This document shows positions 1 to 6,650 of a stretch of 41,426 nt of DNA, piece by piece. The position numbers and the translations under genes are program-made. Position 1 is the stretch's first letter, and each line of letters opens with the position of its first letter. The notes under the pieces were generated by a model that was not told the origin of the DNA, made no database searches, and worked only from the letters and a program-made list of their open reading frames with translations. The stretch lies in contig CAZQIC010000025.1 in NCBI GenBank assembly GCA_964593555.1, positions 1 to 41,426 of the forward strand, written 5' to 3'. Origin of the DNA: CAZQIC01 sp964593555. Lineage in GTDB: Bacteria; Bacteroidota; Bacteroidia; JAFLBG01.

Positions 1-1202
1 GTATTACGCACTCTTGCCTTACCAAATTTTTCTACAAACCCTTCTGTTATTTTAAATACACCGCCGTATTCTGCAATGTCCTGCCCCATCAAAACCAACC
101 CGGGATGTTTTTCCATTGCTAGTTTCAGTCCGTCGGATATTGCATCGATCAAACGTTTATCAGATTTTTTTTCTGAAGTGGGATTTATTTGTTTGAACTC
201 GAACGGAGCATACACATCTTTTAATTCATGTTCGGTAACGGGAATAATTTTTTCTTCCACAAAAGCTTCCTTCACCGCAACTTCTATCTCTGCTTTTATT
301 TCAGATTTTATCTCATTGATCTTTTCATTTGTTAGCACGCCTAACGATTCCAAATAGTTTTCAAAATTCACCACCGGATCTTTCTTTGCCCAAGTATCCA
401 TTAGTTCTTTGGGAACATATTTTGTTCCTGAAGCCTCTTCATGGCCTCGCATGCGAAAAGTAATACACTCCAACAAAACCGGTCTTGGTTTTTGCCGGAT
501 AGATTCGGCCAATTTTAAAACAGTATCGTAAACTTCCAGCACATTATTTCCATCCACCTGCACCCCTTCAATGCCATACCCTATAGCCTTATCAATAAAT
601 TGTTTACATCTGAATTGCTCATTCGATGGAGTCGACAGTCCGTACCCATTATTCTCAACAATAAAAATTACCGGGAGATCCCAAACTGCAGCTACGTTTA
701 GTGACTCATGAAAATCACCTTCTGAAGCTCCACCATCACCGGTAAATACGGCCGTAACTTTTTTTTCTTTCTTCAATACGTTAGCTAAGGCAATACCATC
801 TGCAACCCCCATTTGAGGACCAAGGTGGGATATCATTCCAACAATATGGAATTCGTTTGTACCAAAATGAAATGATCTGTCACGCCCTTTTGTAAAACCA
901 TCCTTTTTCCCTTGAAGCTGAGCAAAAAGTTTTTTTAAGGGAATGCCTCTAGAGGTAAAAACCCCGAGGTTACGATGCATAGGTAAAATATACTCTTCGG
1001 CATTAAGAGCAGCCGTTACACCAACTGAAATTGCTTCCTGACCGATACCTGAAAACCATTTTGATATTTTTCCCTGCCTTAATAGCACCAGCATCTTTTC
1101 CTCTATCATCCGTGGTTTTAACAAATTCAAGTAAAGTGAACGAAGTATCTCGTTCAAATGACTTTTTTTATTATAACTTATAGGACTTTGGGCCGATATC
1201 AT
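1..1202 (-). CDS. 2-oxo acid dehydrogenase E1 component, fused alpha/beta subunits (5' part)
   Basis: Thiamine-diphosphate-dependent E1 of a branched-chain 2-oxo acid, pyruvate or acetoin dehydrogenase complex; it decarboxylates the 2-oxo acid and passes the acyl group to the E2 lipoyl domain. About 400 residues are visible and the frame stays open to the left edge, so the C-terminus is missing. The alpha part holds the ThDP/Mg motif, starting GDGGASEGDFHESLN at about residue 155 and ending ENNG about 30 residues later, and a typical RMRGHEEASGT stretch. From about residue 344 a beta-subunit N-terminus begins (LIDAISDGLKLAMEKHP, then MGQDIAEYGGVF), so alpha and beta are fused, as often annotated in Bacteroidota. 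The ATG at 1202 was chosen because a TAGCTTTG box lies 18 bp upstream. The exact substrate cannot be told from the sequence. Confidence 0.9.
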   Translation of the reverse strand, partial: MISAQSPISYNKKSHLNEILRSLYLNLLKPRMIEEKMLVLLRQGKISKWFSGIGQEAISVGVTAALNAEEYILPMHRNLGVFTSRGIPLKKLFAQLQGKKDGFTKGRDRSFHFGTNEFHIVGMISHLGPQMGVADGIALANVLKKEKKVTAVFTGDGGASEGDFHESLNVAAVWDLPVIFIVENNGYGLSTPSNEQFRCKQFIDKAIGYGIEGVQVDGNNVLEVYDTVLKLAESIRQKPRPVLLECITFRMRGHEEASGTKYVPKELMDTWAKKDPVVNFENYLESLGVLTNEKINEIKSEIKAEIEVAVKEAFVEEKIIPVTEHELKDVYAPFEFKQINPTSEKKSDKRLIDAISDGLKLAMEKHPGLVLMGQDIAEYGGVFKITEGFVEKFGKARVRN

Positions 1203-1220
1203 AAATAAATCTTGTGTATG

Positions 1221-1228
1221 CAAAGCTA
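1221..1228 (-). promoter_or_regulatory. Candidate -7 box of the E1 gene
   Basis: Read on the minus strand this is TAGCTTTG, a match to the Bacteroidota -7 consensus TAnnTTTG, 18 bp before the E1 ATG. No clear -33 TTG is seen. It lies in the 56-bp divergent gap to the small Cys-rich gene. Confidence 0.45.
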
Positions 1229-1258
1229 AAAAAATCGTAACTTGTAACAGCTAAAAAA

Positions 1259-1417
1259 ATGGGCATCGAAAATTTAATAATTGGACTTTTACTCTTGGGC
1301 GCTGTAGCCTATTTTGTCTTAAAATTCAGGTTAAGCTTCAGAAAAAAGGATCAAAACTGCGATAACGCATGCTGCGGAGCAGAACACAGGAAAACACCCA
1401 AAACAGACCAAATTTAA
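1259..1417 (+). CDS. Small Cys-rich membrane protein, FeoB-associated type
   Basis: A 52-residue ORF: one N-terminal membrane helix (about residues 4-22, IIGLLLLGAVAYFVLKF), then a basic stretch and a short tail with three cysteines (NCDNACCGAEHRK). The size and the layout of helix plus Cys-rich tail resemble the small FeoB-associated Cys-rich membrane proteins common in Bacteroidota, but no feoB is nearby, so the name rests on resemblance only. It is divergent from the E1 gene and is followed 20 bp later by a strong hairpin terminator, which supports it as a real transcription unit. Confidence 0.6.
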   Translation: MGIENLIIGLLLLGAVAYFVLKFRLSFRKKDQNCDNACCGAEHRKTPKTDQI

Positions 1418-1432
1418 AATTTATTGTTGCAT

Positions 1433-1470
1433 AAAAAAGCCTTCCCTGTTACAGAGAAGGCTGTTTTTTT
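1433..1470. terminator. Bidirectional intrinsic terminator
   Basis: A 7-bp stem (AGCCTTC at 1438-1444 with GAAGGCT at 1456-1462) is extended inside by CTG/CAG around a TTA loop. It is flanked by an A-run on the left and a T-run (1464-1470) on the right, so it can stop both the plus-strand small gene and the minus-strand Ala-rich lipoprotein gene. Confidence 0.85.
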
Positions 1471-1483
1471 GCAATAACTAAAC

Positions 1484-1723
1484 CTATTTTTTAGGTTCAG
1501 CAACAGGTGTAGCAGCGGCAGCAGAAGAATCTGCAGCAGCAGCAGCGGCAGCAGCTTCAGCAGCAGCAGCTTCTGTAGCAGCCGCTTCAGCAGCAACTTT
1601 TTCAACTTCAGCAATTGAATCTTTAGTAGCTTGCTCAGCTTTTGCTTTTTCTTCAGCGCTTGGGCCGCACGCAGTAAATGCGAACATACCTGCAATCGCA
1701 ACAAGTGTTAATACTTTTTTCAT
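1484..1723 (-). CDS. Small Ala-rich lipoprotein A
   Basis: A 79-residue protein with a lipoprotein signal peptide ending in lipobox FTAC (Cys19). The mature part starts GPSAEEKAKAEQ and continues as an Ala/Glu-rich helix with long alanine runs, ending VAEPKK. The first 45 residues closely resemble the next gene (shared CGPSAEE, then KDSIA and VE), so the two are paralogs. The alanine tract is coded largely by GCA/GCT repeats, a tract prone to slippage; the Leu-rich frame overlapping it is just this tract read out of frame. It is likely a periplasm-facing helical lipoprotein. The Lpp-like size and Lys end are suggestive only, and no function is known to me. Confidence 0.8.
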   Translation of the reverse strand: MKKVLTLVAIAGMFAFTACGPSAEEKAKAEQATKDSIAEVEKVAAEAAATEAAAAEAAAAAAAADSSAAAATPVAEPKK

Positions 1724-1752
1724 TTCGGGTTATTGTTTTGATTATTTGGGGG

Positions 1753-1785
1753 CAAATGTATAATTATTTTTCGACCTATGTACAA
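1753..1785 (-). promoter_or_regulatory. Candidate promoter of Ala-rich lipoprotein A
   Basis: On the minus strand TTG (1785-1783), a 22-bp spacer, then TACATTTG (1760-1753), which fits the Bacteroidota -33/-7 pattern (TTG ... TAnnTTTG). The start codon follows 29 bp downstream. Confidence 0.55.
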
Positions 1786-1825
1786 GTTTGCTAACATTTT
1801 ATTGACAATCAATTGTTTAGAAAGC

Positions 1826-1851
1826 AAAAAGGGGAGTCTCCTCCCCTTTTT
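1826..1851 (-). terminator. Intrinsic terminator of Ala-rich lipoprotein B
   Basis: GGGGAG (1831-1836) pairs with CTCCCC (1841-1846) around a TCTC loop, extended by an A-run and T-run. It lies about 50 bp after the stop of the minus-strand gene and before the next lipoprotein promoter, so the two paralogs are separate transcription units. Confidence 0.8.
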
Positions 1852-1897
1852 AAATAATCAAAACTAATAATACTAACGCAATACAGCGATAATGCTA

Positions 1898-2224
1898 TTA
1901 CCCTCTTCCGCCAGAAGCTTTCTTAGCCTCTTCTTTAACCTTTTGCTCTTGTGTTTTAGGCTTTACAGCTCCTTTTTTTGATTTTGCAGCTTCTTCAGCA
2001 GCAGCAATAGAATCTTGCTTTGCTTTTTCAACAGCAGCAGCTTCAGCAGCGGCTTTCTCAGCCTCTGCAGCAGCAGCAGCGGCAGCCGCAGCAGCGTCAG
2101 CCTCAACTTTTGCAATTGAATCTTTTACTTCTTGAGCTCTTTTTGCTTGTTCTTCGGCACTTGGGCCACATGCATAAAATGCGATTGTTACTGCCGTAGC
2201 AAGTAACATTACTGTTTTTTTCAT
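1898..2224 (-). CDS. Small Ala-rich lipoprotein B
   Basis: A 108-residue paralog of the preceding gene: lipoprotein signal with lipobox FYAC (Cys19), then GPSAEEQAKRAQ, a long Ala/Glu/Lys helix, and a basic tail (KPKTQEQKVKEEAKKASGGRG region). It is longer than paralog A, with a second KQDSIAAAEEAAK segment that looks like an internal duplication of the KDSIA motif. Coiled-coil or rod-like structure is likely from composition. It carries its own -7 box and its own terminator. The family is unknown to me. Confidence 0.8.
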   Translation of the reverse strand: MKKTVMLLATAVTIAFYACGPSAEEQAKRAQEVKDSIAKVEADAAAAAAAAAAEAEKAAAEAAAVEKAKQDSIAAAEEAAKSKKGAVKPKTQEQKVKEEAKKASGGRG

Positions 2225-2251
2225 TTGTTCTTATTTTGGATTATCCGGGTG

Positions 2252-2259
2252 CAAAGGTA
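2252..2259 (-). promoter_or_regulatory. Candidate -7 box of Ala-rich lipoprotein B
   Basis: The minus-strand sequence is TACCTTTG, a full match to TAnnTTTG, 28 bp before the ATG at 2224. No obvious -33 element. Confidence 0.5.
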
Positions 2260-2266
2260 ATGGCTT

Positions 2267-2299
2267 TTTGGACTTAAAAAAATTTTTAAAATAGCTTTG
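2267..2299 (+). promoter_or_regulatory. Candidate promoter of the first DUF5011-like lipoprotein
   Basis: TTTG (2267-2270), a 21-bp spacer and TAGCTTTG (2292-2299) fit the Bacteroidota promoter. A second -7 match, TAACTTTG, lies at 2307-2314. The start codon is at 2387, leaving a 5' UTR of about 70-80 nt. Confidence 0.5.
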
Positions 2300-2386
2300 T
2301 AAGCCTTAACTTTGTGCGCTGCTATAATGAGCAGAGTTAGACTTAATCAATTAAACCCATTTAAAATCAATTAAAACTATAAAATC

Positions 2387-3091
2387 ATGAAAAAAACGAT
2401 ACTATTTTCAGCATCGGCATTAGCATTTACAATCGGAACAATATTATTATCTGGTTGCGCAAAAGAAGATTCTACTGCTCCAGTTATTACTGTTACAGGA
2501 GGAAATGCTATGACAATCTCTTTAAACTCTACTTTTACAGCACCTGCTGCAACTGCAGAAGATGATGAAGATGGAGATATTACAACATCGATCACAACAA
2601 GTGGAACTGTAGATGAGGATTTAACAGGTGATTATACTGTAACTTATAGCGCAACAGACGCTGCAGGAAACGTTGGAACAGCAGATTTAGTTGTTACTGT
2701 AAGAAACGATGCTTATGCTTTAGAATCTGATTATGATGGAAATGAAACTGATGCTTTAGGTCCTTATACTTACTCAGGTAATACTAATCCAGCTAAAGTT
2801 GTACAAGTTACTGCTTCAACTACAGTTAACAACCGTGTTACTATCAACAGACTTGGCGATTTCGCTAATAACGCTGTATATATGACTATCACTGGAACTA
2901 ACATTACTATTCCTTCTCAAACCGTTCCAAGTGTTGGTACAGGAACAATGACATGTGATGTTCACGATAGACAGTCAAGTGGTACTGGAACTGTTACAAC
3001 TACCGGATTCACCTTAACTTATAACGATTCAAAAGTTACACCATGCTCAGGCACTCGTACTGCGGTTGCAGCTACTTTCACTAAAAAATAA
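2387..3091 (+). CDS. DUF5011/HYR-like Ig-domain lipoprotein 1
   Basis: A 234-residue predicted outer-surface or periplasmic lipoprotein. The signal peptide ends in LLSGC (Cys24). Residues about 30-105 form one Ig-like domain of the DUF5011/HYR type, recognised by APVITVTGG at its start, DDEDGDITTSI in the middle and YTVTYSATDAAGN near the end. The C-terminal 110 residues are Thr/Ser-rich beta-type sequence with two cysteines (TCDVHD, TPCSG). The next gene is a full-length paralog in the same orientation. The domain is usually a surface or adhesion module; no specific ligand can be inferred. A strong terminator follows. Confidence 0.85.
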   Translation: MKKTILFSASALAFTIGTILLSGCAKEDSTAPVITVTGGNAMTISLNSTFTAPAATAEDDEDGDITTSITTSGTVDEDLTGDYTVTYSATDAAGNVGTADLVVTVRNDAYALESDYDGNETDALGPYTYSGNTNPAKVVQVTASTTVNNRVTINRLGDFANNAVYMTITGTNITIPSQTVPSVGTGTMTCDVHDRQSSGTGTVTTTGFTLTYNDSKVTPCSGTRTAVAATFTKK

Positions 3092-3107
3092 TCTCAATTT
3101 ATTTTAC

Positions 3108-3145
3108 AAAAAAGGGCCGTCCACATAATTGGACGGCCCTTTTTA
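3108..3145 (+). terminator. Strong intrinsic terminator
   Basis: An 11-bp perfect stem (3113-3123 with 3130-3140, core GGGCCGTCCA) around the loop CATAAT, followed by a T-run. It ends the first DUF5011-like gene, 17 bp after its stop. The A-run on the left would let it act weakly on the other strand too. Confidence 0.92.
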
Positions 3146-3339
3146 TTTTTATTTTTAGCCTCATTAGCAAGTAAGTCCTTTATTTTTCCTGAAAGCCCCT
3201 GATATTTCTGTTCTTTTTTTTATATTAGCAGTCCAATAAAAATCAAGACTCATGAAATAGCCACAAGCCTTCGGCATACAAACCGAGAATGAGTATGTGG
3301 CGTATTCCATGTGACATTAAAAAACAAAAATATATACAC

Positions 3340-4014
3340 ATGAAACGAATTGTCCTATTGTCCATTATAGCAACATCTGTTGCTTCACTAACTATAGTAT
3401 CCTGTAAAAAAGAAGATAAGACTGCACCAGTGATCACGCTTACAGGGGCTGCTGCCATAGATCACATTTTAAACAGCGCATACACAGATCAGGGTGCTAC
3501 TGCCACTGATGATAAAGACGGCGATCTTACTGCAAGCATTACAGTTTCCGGCACAGTTAATAAAGATCTTGCAGGAAATTACACCTTAACATATAACGCT
3601 ACCGATGCTGCAGGAAATGCTGCAACACCGGTTACAAGAGTTGTAACAGTAAACAATCAAGCGAATTATCTTGCCGGCACATATAGCTCAACGCTTGAAA
3701 TGCCATGGCCGGGCGGAATAGTAACAAACCCTACAAGATCGATCACTGCATCTTCAACTGTTAACAAAAGCATAATTATTTCTGGTCTTGGCGAAAGCAC
3801 AACCTCCAACGTTACTTTAATTGTTGATATGGCGCAAGACACGCTTAGCGTACCGCAGCAAACTGGATTGGGAGGATATTCCTTCGGACCATATGTTGGC
3901 CTTCCTTTCCCTTCTGATATTGGCACAGGAAATCCTATTGTTATAAACCTGTATGCAAAACAAACCCTTGGAACAAACAATAAAAATTTCAAGGAAATAC
4001 TTTCTAAACAATAA
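3340..4014 (+). CDS. DUF5011/HYR-like Ig-domain lipoprotein 2
   Basis: A 224-residue paralog of the preceding lipoprotein. I start at ATG 3340 because it gives a clean lipoprotein signal (lipobox IVSC, Cys22); the frame extends further upstream, but that part has no signal-like sequence. The Ig-like domain covers about residues 28-104 (APVITLTGAA, DDKDGDLTASI, YTLTYNATDAAGN). The C-terminal part aligns with the partner through the segment before VNKSIIISGLGE, then diverges, and it lacks the two cysteines of paralog 1. It is probably a cell-surface lipoprotein of unknown ligand, a tandem duplication with its own terminator. Confidence 0.82.
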   Translation: MKRIVLLSIIATSVASLTIVSCKKEDKTAPVITLTGAAAIDHILNSAYTDQGATATDDKDGDLTASITVSGTVNKDLAGNYTLTYNATDAAGNAATPVTRVVTVNNQANYLAGTYSSTLEMPWPGGIVTNPTRSITASSTVNKSIIISGLGESTTSNVTLIVDMAQDTLSVPQQTGLGGYSFGPYVGLPFPSDIGTGNPIVINLYAKQTLGTNNKNFKEILSKQ

Positions 4015-4035
4015 TTGATCTAAAAGATCTCGTGT

Positions 4036-4063
4036 AAAATCTCGGACAACATCCGGGATTTTT
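4036..4063 (+). terminator. Intrinsic terminator after DUF5011-like gene 2
   Basis: AAATCTCGGA (4037-4046) pairs with TCCGGGATTT (4052-4061) with one G-U pair and a 5-nt loop, followed by T-rich sequence. It lies just before the start of the lipid kinase gene. Confidence 0.75.
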
Positions 4064-4077
4064 ACTTTTAAGACCCT

Positions 4078-4971
4078 ATGTCATCCAAATCAATAAAAAG
4101 AAAAATAGTTTTTATTATCAATCCCATCTCTGGAGTTGGTAAACAAAAAGCAATTGAAAAACTCATTGATAATTTTTTAGACAAAGAACAGTTCGACGTA
4201 AAAATAGAATACACTCAGCGGCGGGGACATGCAACCGAGATCGCAACTGACGCGGTAAAAAATAATTTCGATATAGTTGTTGCTGTTGGTGGTGATGGAT
4301 CAGTGAATGAGATCGGAAGAGGACTGGTGAATACTTCTGTAGCATTGGGGATAATTCCTGCGGGATCCGGAAATGGATTGGCCAGGCATTTAGGTATTCC
4401 ATTGGACCATTCCAAAGCCATTAAATCATTAAACACAGGAAAAATTTCCACGATCGATAGCATGAAGATAAATGATAACTTTTGTGCAGGCATTGCAGGC
4501 GTGGGACTTGATGCACATATTGGCTGGAAGTTTTCTGAATTTGGCAAACGAGGACTGAGCAGTTATATCAAGGTGTTTTTAAAAGAATTTTTCTCTTATA
4601 AAAAAAACGAATACTCAATTTTAATAGACGGAAAAAACTACAAAAGAGAGGCGATGCTGATCTCACTCGCTAACAGTTCTCAATTCGGAAACAACGCATA
4701 CATATCGCCAACAGCAGATATTACAGATGGATTAATTGACGTTTGTATTCTGAAGCCTTTTCCAAAAATACTCACACCCTATCTTGCTTTCCTCATGTTC
4801 AATAAAACAATTACAGGAAGCAGTTACATGGAAATAATTCGCGGAAAAAATATAAGTATAATTCAAAACAATGACCAGGCGCATATAGATGGAGAACCCT
4901 TAATTCTGGGCAAAACAATAAACGCCATAATTAATCCGCTATCTTTGAACGTTGTAGTTCCTGAAAAATAA
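4078..4971 (+). CDS. Diacylglycerol kinase family lipid kinase
   Basis: A 297-residue soluble lipid kinase of the DAGK_cat/YegS/BmrU family, which phosphorylates diacylglycerol or related lipids at the inner membrane surface using ATP. Diagnostic motifs: INPISGVGKQK near the N-terminus, VAVGGDGSVNEIGRGL at about residue 68-83 (nucleotide-binding GGDG) and GIIPAGSGNGLARHLGIP at about 91-108. The second domain contains NSSQFGNNAYISPTADITDG and IDGEPL, as in the family's beta-rich C-terminal domain. The length is normal. It is probably cotranscribed with the SUI1-like gene 17 bp downstream. The exact lipid substrate cannot be told. Confidence 0.92.
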   Translation: MSSKSIKRKIVFIINPISGVGKQKAIEKLIDNFLDKEQFDVKIEYTQRRGHATEIATDAVKNNFDIVVAVGGDGSVNEIGRGLVNTSVALGIIPAGSGNGLARHLGIPLDHSKAIKSLNTGKISTIDSMKINDNFCAGIAGVGLDAHIGWKFSEFGKRGLSSYIKVFLKEFFSYKKNEYSILIDGKNYKREAMLISLANSSQFGNNAYISPTADITDGLIDVCILKPFPKILTPYLAFLMFNKTITGSSYMEIIRGKNISIIQNNDQAHIDGEPLILGKTINAIINPLSLNVVVPEK

Positions 4972-4988
4972 TTTTATCCAATTACATC

Positions 4989-5327
4989 ATGAGCAAAAGT
5001 AAAAACAGGGTGAATGTTGTATACTCAACCAATAAAACCTTCGAATACCAGCAACAACAAACCAACGAAAGTGAAACATTGCCCCCACAACAACAAGATC
5101 TCAAAATTTATCTCGACAGAAAAGGCGGAGGGAAACTGGTTTCGAGAATAAATAATTTTATTGGCACAACTACCGACCTTGAAGAACTTGGCAAAACACT
5201 TAAACAAAAATGTGGTGTGGGTGGAACAATTAAGGACGGGGAAATACTTTTACAGGGAGATCATCGCGATAAGATACTAACCCTATTGATCGGATTAAAA
5301 TACAAAGCAAAAAAAGCAGGAGGGTAG
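4989..5327 (+). CDS. yciH: SUI1/eIF1-like translation factor (YciH family)
   Basis: A 112-residue protein of the SUI1 family, whose bacterial members (YciH) bind the 30S subunit near the P site and affect start-codon fidelity. The SUI1 fold is in the last about 80 residues: YLDRKGGGKLVSRINNF, then LKQKCGVGGTIKDGEILLQG and a closing helix. The N-terminal 35 residues are Gln-rich and probably disordered. It follows the lipid kinase by 17 bp, probably in one operon. Its stop codon directly abuts the stop of the convergent bshA gene, with no terminator in between. Confidence 0.88.
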   Translation: MSKSKNRVNVVYSTNKTFEYQQQQTNESETLPPQQQDLKIYLDRKGGGKLVSRINNFIGTTTDLEELGKTLKQKCGVGGTIKDGEILLQGDHRDKILTLLIGLKYKAKKAGG

Positions 5328-6479
5328 TTACGCCTTAAGGCAAGCCGCCTTATCATTCCGAATCAATACCTGCTTATACAAATCCTCATAGATCGGCAAA
5401 ATATTTTCAACCTTAAATTTCTTGGCCTGTTCAAAAGCATTCTTACTAAATTGCTTCAGGTTACTTTCACTTGACAAAATCGAGATCGCATTTTTTGCCA
5501 TATCATCAACATCTCCAACATTACTCAGCATGCCTGAATAATTATGAATATTTACTTCCGGAATACCGCCCGTATTAGTTGAAACTACAGGAACACCGGC
5601 CGCCATTGCTTCCAATGCTGCCAATCCAAAACTTTCTGTTTCAGACGTAAGCAAAAAAAGATCTGCGATACAAATGATTTTTTCCGGATCTCTCACTTTA
5701 CCAAGTGATATGATATCTCCACAAGTATCCAGCTCACGACAAAGTTTTTCAACGCTTGTTCTTTCCGGACCATCACCGATTAAAATAAGTTTGGATGGAA
5801 TAACTTTTCTCACTTTATCAAATACCCGAAGCACATCCTCTACCCTTTTAACTTTTCTGAAATTAGAAACATGAATAAGAACTTTGTGACCGATTGGTGC
5901 ATACTGACTTCTGTCGCACGTTGAGTTCGCAGGAGAATAATTTTCGACATTAATAAAATTGGGGATTACATGGATTTCTTTTTTGACCTTAAAAAACCTA
6001 AAGGTATCTTCTTTTAAACTTTGAGAAACTGCAGTAACAGCATCGCTCTCGTTGATGGCAAATGTAATAACCGGTTCAAAAGAAGGATCCTTACCAACCA
6101 ATGTAATATCTGTACCGTGCAAAGTCGTAATAAACGGAATGTATATTCCCTGGGCTTCCAATATTTTTTTTGCCATATAGGCAGCAGAAGCGTGTGGTAT
6201 TGCATAATGCACATGCAGCAGATCCAGCTTTTCATATTTTACAACATCTACTAACTTACTTGAAAGAACAAGTTCGTAAGGCTGATAATCAAACAAAGGA
6301 TAATCGGAGACAGAAACTTCGTGATAAAAAATATTTGGAGAATAAACATCCAGTTTCACCGGCTGGTTATATGTAATAAAATGAACCTGGTGGCCCTTTG
6401 CTGCAAGCGCTTTACCTAATTCAGTTGCAACAACACCACTACCTCCAAACGTTGGATAACAAACTATCCCGATCTTCAT
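5328..6479 (-). CDS. bshA: N-acetyl-alpha-D-glucosaminyl L-malate synthase BshA
   Basis: A GT4-family glycosyltransferase for the first step of bacillithiol synthesis: UDP-GlcNAc plus L-malate gives GlcNAc-malate. Features: MKIGIVCYPTFGGSGVVATE at the N-terminus (glycine-rich acceptor-side loop), VHYAIPHASAAY in the N-domain, and the GT4 donor motif SETESFGLAALEAMAAG with GVPVVSTNTGGIPE in the C-domain. The length of 383 is normal for the family. No bshB or bshC lies in the window. It is convergent with the SUI1-like gene with zero spacing. A TAACTTTG box lies 25 bp upstream of the ATG. Confidence 0.93.
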   Translation of the reverse strand: MKIGIVCYPTFGGSGVVATELGKALAAKGHQVHFITYNQPVKLDVYSPNIFYHEVSVSDYPLFDYQPYELVLSSKLVDVVKYEKLDLLHVHYAIPHASAAYMAKKILEAQGIYIPFITTLHGTDITLVGKDPSFEPVITFAINESDAVTAVSQSLKEDTFRFFKVKKEIHVIPNFINVENYSPANSTCDRSQYAPIGHKVLIHVSNFRKVKRVEDVLRVFDKVRKVIPSKLILIGDGPERTSVEKLCRELDTCGDIISLGKVRDPEKIICIADLFLLTSETESFGLAALEAMAAGVPVVSTNTGGIPEVNIHNYSGMLSNVGDVDDMAKNAISILSSESNLKQFSKNAFEQAKKFKVENILPIYEDLYKQVLIRNDKAACLKA

Positions 6480-6503
6480 AATTATTTTTACTTTGCGTTA
6501 CAT

Positions 6504-6511
6504 CAAAGTTA
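6504..6511 (-). promoter_or_regulatory. Candidate -7 box of bshA
   Basis: The minus-strand sequence is TAACTTTG, matching TAnnTTTG, 24 bp before the bshA ATG at 6479. No convincing -33 TTG at 19-22 bp. Confidence 0.45.
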
Positions 6512-6650
6512 CAAATCAACGCTGACTTTATGATTAATTGTTGCAAAAACGTCTAAAACATTCAAAATTCTTACATCTGCATATTAAAGAGCAACATTTG
6601 AGTAACATAATTATTTGGCAGGCGTAAAACATTACAAAACATCCCTCCCT

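Noticed and set aside
76..357. 93-residue plus-strand ORF
   Set aside because: It lies opposite the E1 gene, which has strong motifs in its own frame.
1414..1704. Leu-rich 96-residue minus-strand ORF
   Set aside because: It is the Ala-rich lipoprotein gene read in another frame: GCA/GCT repeats become Leu codons. The lipoprotein frame has a lipobox and a paralog.
6615..6650. TTG start 12 codons before the giant protein's ATG
   Set aside because: The added residues are not signal-like; ATG 6651 starts directly with a good signal peptide.
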